From assembly GCF_001866645.1 (NCBI RefSeq), contig NZ_MLYP01000079.1, positions 1 to 64,000 on the forward strand: a stretch of 64,000 bases of DNA, read 5' to 3'. Shown here in pieces: positions 59,763 through 64,000 of the stretch (the stretch's first letter is position 1; each line of letters begins with the position of its first letter). The DNA comes from Streptomyces colonosanans (GTDB lineage Bacteria; Actinomycetota; Actinomycetes; Streptomycetales; Streptomycetaceae). The translations under genes and the position numbers were made by a program. The notes below the pieces were generated by a model that saw only the letters and a list, made by a program, of their open reading frames with translations, was not told where the DNA came from and did no database searches.

Positions 59763-60533
59763 ATGACCTCTGCCGACATCCTGTACGTGGGCGGTCCCAC
59801 CGCCGTCATCGAGCTGGGCGGCGTACGTCTGCTCACGGACCCGACCTTCGACGCCCCGGGCACCTACGCCGTCGGCTCGCGCGCCCTGGTCAAGACGGCC
59901 GGCCCCGCGCGGACGGCGACGGAGATCGCCCCGGTCGACGCCGTCCTCCTCTCCCACGACCAGCACCCGGACAACCTGGACACCGCGGGCCGCCGCTACC
60001 TGGCCGAGGCCCCGCTGGCCCTGTCCACGGCATCGGCGTACGACCGTATCGGCGCCCCGGTGCGGGCCCTGCCGTCCTGGGACCATCTAGAGCTGCCCTG
60101 CCCCGACGGCGGGGTGCTGCGCGTGACCGCCGTGCCCGCGCTGCACGGCCCCGAAGGCAGCGAGCCGCTGGTCGGCGAGGTCACCGGCTTCGTCCTGTCC
60201 GGCGAGGGCCTCCCCACGGTGTACGTCAGCGGCGACAACGCCTCCCTCGGCGTGGTCCGTACGATCACCGACCGCCTCGGCCCGGTCGACCTGGCCCTCC
60301 TGTTCGCGGGCGCCGCCCGGACCCCCCTCGTCCCGGACGCCCCGCTGACGCTGACGAGCCGGGACGCCGCCGAGGCGGCTCGGATCCTCGGCGCTCGCCA
60401 TGTCGTACCGCTGCACTTCGAGCACTGGGCCCACTTCACCGAGGACGGCCCCACGCTGGCAAAGGCGTTCGCGGACGCGAGCCTGCCGGACCGGCTGCAC
60501 CTGCTGGAACCGGGCTCCTCGGTGCGCCTGTAG
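59763..60533 (+). CDS. MBL-fold metallo-hydrolase (UlaG-like)
   Basis: The 256-aa protein has a beta-lactamase-fold metal site: LLSHDQHPDNLD (H-x-D-x-x-D type), VTAVPALHGP, TVYVSGDNAS and VVPLHFEHWAHF. It starts at ATG 59763 directly with TSADILYVGGPTAVIELGGV, the usual start of UlaG-type lactonases. The natural substrate is not known. Confidence 0.85.
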   Translation: MTSADILYVGGPTAVIELGGVRLLTDPTFDAPGTYAVGSRALVKTAGPARTATEIAPVDAVLLSHDQHPDNLDTAGRRYLAEAPLALSTASAYDRIGAPVRALPSWDHLELPCPDGGVLRVTAVPALHGPEGSEPLVGEVTGFVLSGEGLPTVYVSGDNASLGVVRTITDRLGPVDLALLFAGAARTPLVPDAPLTLTSRDAAEAARILGARHVVPLHFEHWAHFTEDGPTLAKAFADASLPDRLHLLEPGSSVRL

Positions 60534-60662
60534 GGCAACGAGACCCAAGCATTTCCTAGGGGATGACCAAGCTCTTCCGAGGATTGACTGGACTGTCCAC
60601 CCCTTGTGATCATCGCCGAGAGGTCTTCGACCGGGGACCAGAACAATGAACGGGGACGGGAC

Positions 60663-61574
60663 ATGACGAACGAGAACCTCACGGTGGCAGTCCTGGGACC
60701 GGGCGGTGTCGGCGGTCTGCTCGCCGCGCTGCTGGCCCGGGCCGGGCACCGGGTGATCTGCCTGGCGGGCGAGGAGACCTCACGCACGCTCAGCGAGCAC
60801 GGCATCCGCGTACGCAGCAACCGGTTCGGGGACTTCACGGCGCAGGTCGAGGCGGACACGGAACTGCGCGAGCCGGCCGACGTCGTGTTCGTCGCGGTCA
60901 AGCACACCGCGCTCGACGCCGCGCTGGACCGCGTACCGGCGACGGTGCTCGGCGAAGACACCCTGGTCGTACCGCTGCTGAACGGCGTGGAACACCCGGA
61001 GGTCCTGCGCGGACGCTACGGCGCCGCGCGAGTGGCACCCGCCGTGATCCGCGTCGAGTCGACCCGTGTCGCGCCCGCGGTGATCGAGCACGACAGCCCG
61101 TTCATGGAGGTCGATCTGACCGGGGACACCGTGGCGCGCGACCGTCTCGACCGGCTCGCCGGGGCCCTCGAGTGGGCGGGGGTGCGGACCCACGTCCTGG
61201 ACGGAGAGGCGGCGACCCTGTGGGCGAAGATGGGGTTCCTTGCGCCGCTCGCGCTGCTCACGACGCGGTACGGGGTGCCACTCGGCGACATCCGCACCCT
61301 GCACCGCGAGGAACTGGTGTCCCTGGTGGAGGAGACGGCGGCGGTCGGCCGGGCGAGCGGCGCGGCCACGGACCCGGCGGCGGCCCTCGCGCGGTACGAC
61401 GCCTTCCCGGCGGAGACGAAGTCGTCGATGCAGCGCGACGCGGAGGCCGGCCGCCCGCTCGAGCTGGACGCGATCGGCGGGGCGTTGCTGAGGGCGGCCG
61501 AGCGGCACGGGGTGGCGGTGCCGGTGGCGACGCGCCTCGTCGGGGAGTTGGGCCGGTCGTTGCCGAACTCGTGA
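60663..61574 (+). CDS. 2-dehydropantoate 2-reductase (ApbA/PanE) family
   Basis: This 303-aa protein has an N-terminal NADPH-binding motif (VAVLGPGGVGGLLAALLARA GHRV), the conserved Lys in FVAVKHTALDAAL, VPLLNGVEHPEVL, the catalytic Lys in TLWAKMGFLAPLALLTTRYG and a C-terminal SSMQRDAEAGRPLELDAIGG. It would reduce ketopantoate to pantoate for CoA, though paralogues with other 2-keto acid substrates are common. Convergent with LysR. Confidence 0.85.
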   Translation: MTNENLTVAVLGPGGVGGLLAALLARAGHRVICLAGEETSRTLSEHGIRVRSNRFGDFTAQVEADTELREPADVVFVAVKHTALDAALDRVPATVLGEDTLVVPLLNGVEHPEVLRGRYGAARVAPAVIRVESTRVAPAVIEHDSPFMEVDLTGDTVARDRLDRLAGALEWAGVRTHVLDGEAATLWAKMGFLAPLALLTTRYGVPLGDIRTLHREELVSLVEETAAVGRASGAATDPAAALARYDAFPAETKSSMQRDAEAGRPLELDAIGGALLRAAERHGVAVPVATRLVGELGRSLPNS

Positions 61575-61578
61575 GCCG

Positions 61579-62472
61579 TCAGGACAGCGCGTTGTGCCGG
61601 CTGACCATGTCGGCGAAGGCGTGGGCCGACGGGGACAGCGTGTCCCAGCGGCGCACCGCCCAGCCGACGGCGAGCGGCGGCAGTTCGGGCACCGGGACGA
61701 ACCGCAGCCCGGGCCGGTCGTGGGCGCGAAAGCCGGGCAGGTCGGGCACAACCGCGCGGCCGACGCCGAGTTCGGCGAGCAGGACGGCGGTGTCCCAGTC
61801 GGCCACACTGGTGTCGGAGGTGGCCGCAGGTATCCCCAACTCGACGTAGGCAGCGTCGAGTTGGGTGCGGGAGGTGGAGCCCTCGGGCAGGCTGATGAGT
61901 CGCAGCCCGGCCAGGTCGGCGGCCTCGGCCCGCTCCCGCCCGGCGAGTTCGTCGTCGGCGGGCATGGCGAGCACCCAGGACAGATGGGCGACGGGCCGCT
62001 GCTCGACGCCGCGCACGGGCGCCCCGAGGGTCACCCAGGCGAGGTCGAGCCCGGGCTCCCGCAGTGCGTCGAAGCAGCTCCGGCTCGAACTCTCGGTCTG
62101 GAACTCCAGGCTGACCCGGGGATGTTGCCGCCGGAACTCGGCGACCGCCGCGGCCATGAAGTGCCGCACGGTGACACTGCCGGTGGCGATCCGTACGACG
62201 CCACCGTCGCCCTGCGCGATCTCCGCCAGCCTGCGCAGCGCCAGGTCGAGCCCGGACATCCCCTCCGCGGCGGCCTGGTGGAGCACGCGCCCGGCCCGGG
62301 TGGGTACGACCCCGCGCGACTGCCGCTCCACCAGTCCGACGCCCACCTCGCGCTCCAGCCGCCGTACGTGCTGGCTGACGGCGGACTGGGTGCAGCCCAG
62401 CTCCCGGGCCACCGCACTGAGGCTTCCGGCCCGGCAGACGGCGACGAAGACACGCAGATCATCGAGGGTCAC
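61579..62472 (-). CDS. LysR-family transcriptional regulator
   Basis: The 297-aa regulator has a winged helix-turn-helix (LDDLRVFVAVCRAGSLSAVA then LGCTQSAVSQHVRRLEREVG) and a periplasmic-binding-like effector domain. GTG 62472 is preceded by TACCTT 8 bases away, suggesting a leaderless mRNA; TTG 62481 is the alternative. Its target and inducer are unknown; no divergent partner gene is directly adjacent. Confidence 0.85.
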   Translation of the reverse strand: MTLDDLRVFVAVCRAGSLSAVARELGCTQSAVSQHVRRLEREVGVGLVERQSRGVVPTRAGRVLHQAAAEGMSGLDLALRRLAEIAQGDGGVVRIATGSVTVRHFMAAAVAEFRRQHPRVSLEFQTESSSRSCFDALREPGLDLAWVTLGAPVRGVEQRPVAHLSWVLAMPADDELAGRERAEAADLAGLRLISLPEGSTSRTQLDAAYVELGIPAATSDTSVADWDTAVLLAELGVGRAVVPDLPGFRAHDRPGLRFVPVPELPPLAVGWAVRRWDTLSPSAHAFADMVSRHNALS

Positions 62473-62530
62473 GGTGGTCAAAGGTAGCCGCCGGGCGCGG
62501 CCGGCCGCCGGGCGGTGCGGGGAAACGTCA

Positions 62531-62617
62531 GACCGCGTGGGCCTTGGCCGGCAGCTCCAGGACCTCGGCCGCGGTGCCCGTCTCGCCGAGGCGCGGGGGT
62601 CCGCTCGACGACACCCC
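62531..62617 (-). CDS. Possible micro-ORF or gene remnant, 28 aa
   Basis: A GTG start near 62617 gives MSSSGPPRLGETGTAAEVLE LPAKAHAV and then a stop. Codon bias is good, but the surrounding 200 bases show no other coding part and the ribosome site is weak. It could be the remains of a longer gene. Confidence 0.25.
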
Positions 62618-62736
62618 GGTGCGCCTCGGGGCTTATGAGGGGACGCCTCTGCGCCAGGAGCGACGCCATACAACCGTTCGGATGAAGCGGCCGAAGCAAC
62701 TCGCATCGAAAAATCGAACAGACGTAGCATTGCCGT

Positions 62737-63078
62737 GTGGCTGTGACCTATGACTTCCCGAGTGACCTCCTCGCCGGCCAGGAGGAGCTGCACCAGGTCC
62801 GGGCAGAGCTCCTGACCCTGCTGAAGCGGCTGCCCTGGTCGGTGGAACCACTGGACGGCTTCAGCGACGCCACCGGTTGGCGCAAGGTGGAGCGCCCGGC
62901 CTCCCCGGGCTGGACCGAGGACGAACAGGCCGAGGTGGAAAAGCTCCGGCAGCGCGAGCGGGAACTCGCGGTGTTCGTCTCCTGTCACCGCTTCTGGGTG
63001 GAGGTGACGACCGAGGGCAAGGTGGACGCGCGTATGCGCCTGAAGCACGTGCACGAGGAGCCGCCGACTGAGACATGA
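62737..63078 (+). CDS. Conserved hypothetical protein, 113 aa
   Basis: GTG 62737 lies 6 bases after a TAGCAT -10 box with no ribosome site, so it is probably leaderless. The protein is soluble and acidic, starts VAVTYDFPSDLLAGQEELHQ and contains WSVEPLDGFSDATGW and GWTEDEQAEVEKLRQREREL. No known domain; similar small proteins are common in Streptomyces. Confidence 0.7.
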   Translation: MAVTYDFPSDLLAGQEELHQVRAELLTLLKRLPWSVEPLDGFSDATGWRKVERPASPGWTEDEQAEVEKLRQRERELAVFVSCHRFWVEVTTEGKVDARMRLKHVHEEPPTET

Positions 63079-63148
63079 GGCAGGGCCCGGACCACCCGGC
63101 TCCGACCGGTCAACTCCCCCACCACGGCCTCCTTTAGGGTTGCTGCCC

Positions 63149-64000
63149 ATGTGGCAAGGACAGCAGCCGCCCGGGGGCGAGCCGAACCCGCAGCACCAGA
63201 ACCCCTACCAGCAGCCGGGGTACCAGCAACCCAATCCGTACCAGCAGCAGCCACACCCCTATCAGCAGCCGGGGCAGTCGCAGTGGGGTGCGCCGACGCA
63301 GGAGCAGCCGCCGAGCGGCGGGGGCGGCGGGAAGCGCACGAAGGTCGTCGTGATCGCGGCGGCCACGGCCGTCGTCGTGGCCGCGGGCGTCGCCGGCTTC
63401 CTGCTCCTGGGCGGAAACAAGGATGCCAAGGCCAAGGACGCCAAGGCGTCTGCCAGTTCCTCGCAGAGCGCGAAGGCCTCCCCGTCCGAGTCGGACGACG
63501 AGGCGCGCGGTACCGAGACCGACAAGCCGACCGTCCCGGGCTGGAAGGTCGTCGTCAACCCCAAGTGGGGCGTCGCCTTCGACGTCCCGGCGGACTGGGA
63601 GGTGATGGGCCCGGACCGCGCCGCCGCCTTCTCGGACGTGAAGACGGGCGAGCCCATCGCCTATCTGGGAGGCATCGCCAGTTACAAATCGAAATGGTGC
63701 ACGTCCGACGACGACAAGGACGGCCACACGGACGACACGTCGCTGGCCACGACGGGTACCAAGGGCGCCAAGGGCGCCAAGAACACCGACGATGTGGCAC
63801 TGAACACGGTGTACTGGTGGGTGTACGCCCCCTACACGCAGCCGGACAAGAAGAGCATCAGCGTCGACGAGAAGGCCCAGCCCTACACGACGAACACGGG
63901 CGTCAAGGGCAGCATCGCCTGGGCCTGGTCGACCAACTCGCCGTCGAAGGGCAAGGGCAAGTGCGAGAGCGACGGCAAAGCGGTGTCGTTCGGCTTCAAG
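63149..64000 (+). CDS. Membrane-anchored exported protein (incomplete at window end)
   Basis: ATG 63149 follows a TAGGGT -10-like box by 8 bases with no ribosome site, so it is likely leaderless. The visible 284 residues comprise a cytosolic Pro/Gln/Tyr-rich N-terminus with NPYQQPGYQQP repeats, one membrane helix (VVVIAAATAVVVAAGVAGFL LLGG), a Lys/Ser/Asp linker, and an external domain (WKVVVNPKWGVAFDVPADWE VMG). The frame is still open at base 64000. Function unknown. Confidence 0.75.
   Translation, partial: MWQGQQPPGGEPNPQHQNPYQQPGYQQPNPYQQQPHPYQQPGQSQWGAPTQEQPPSGGGGGKRTKVVVIAAATAVVVAAGVAGFLLLGGNKDAKAKDAKASASSSQSAKASPSESDDEARGTETDKPTVPGWKVVVNPKWGVAFDVPADWEVMGPDRAAAFSDVKTGEPIAYLGGIASYKSKWCTSDDDKDGHTDDTSLATTGTKGAKGAKNTDDVALNTVYWWVYAPYTQPDKKSISVDEKAQPYTTNTGVKGSIAWAWSTNSPSKGKGKCESDGKAVSFGFK

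Overview
The window is high-GC actinobacterial chromosome, almost certainly Streptomyces. Start codons are often GTG, several transcripts look leaderless, small regulators and MFS pumps are frequent, and TTA codons are very rare (I found two in frame). It is mostly ordinary chromosome with one integrated transposon and several decayed gene relics. I saw no tRNA, rRNA or CRISPR array.

Layout. 1-2.1 kb: a CTAG-bounded repeat, an unknown 147-aa protein, a VapBC toxin-antitoxin pair and a gene relic. 2.4-2.8 kb: RNase P RNA. 2.9-7.4 kb: a GntR/DUF1648 pair, a decayed partial copy of yaaA, a TetR/DUF4260 pair with twin operators, a MerR stub, intact yaaA and a KDPG-aldolase-like gene. 7.37-7.65 kb: a 278-bp element with perfect 25-bp inverted ends. 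7.7-10.5 kb: RNase H/phosphatase fusion, zinc-ribbon protein and NIF3 protein, the Rv2228c-Rv2229c type of neighbourhood. 10.8-17.5 kb: a Pro/Ala-tailed protein, a MaoC hydratase under a KstR-type box, then ABC exporter, histidine kinase and response regulator. 17.6-26 kb: sigma factor with membrane partner, two divergent MFS pumps (one with an extra beta-sandwich domain and a TTA codon), methyltransferase, amidase and envelope proteins. 26.2-30.7 kb: repeat copy 2, an alpha/alpha-toroid protein-methyltransferase-glycosyltransferase operon, and a KstR-like TetR with its own box.

31-37.8 kb: a broken DUF2975-XRE module, a kinase-like phosphotransferase, then a cobalamin riboswitch followed by five tightly coupled genes. 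These are two exported membrane-anchored proteins and a complete ECF transporter (T, fused A-A', S). I read this as a B12 or corrinoid uptake operon with dedicated surface capture proteins. 38-47.8 kb: a small lytic-transglycosylase-like protein, relics, a GT87-PAP2 fusion, metabolite/H+ symporter, FHA protein, DUF1992, GNAT, repeat copy 3 and an MFS-MarR fusion. 48-50.7 kb: peptidoglycan-binding protein, HAD phosphatase and a GDT1-type Mn exporter behind a yybP-ykoY riboswitch.

50.9-57.2 kb holds the clearest mobile event. A secreted HNH nuclease gene is split inside its catalytic DHVVPL motif by about 5.67 kb flanked by an 8-bp direct repeat (CACGTCGT). The insert carries two tyrosine recombinases and a DUF6262 protein in the TnpA-TnpB-TnpC order of Tn554, plus two cargo enzymes. 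TnpB carries an in-frame TGA. 57.4-64 kb: NHL-propeller protein, DedA, DUF2277, metallo-hydrolase, ketopantoate-reductase-like protein, LysR and two envelope or unknown proteins, the last running off the window.

Two regulatory stories cut across the map. The KstR-like regulator near 30.0 kb and the MaoC gene near 13.4 kb each carry an exact TNNAACNNGTTNNA box, suggesting a small sterol or lipid regulon. All three CTAG-bounded repeats lie at gene 3' ends, and their terminal CTAG supplies the TAG stop codon of the adjoining gene.
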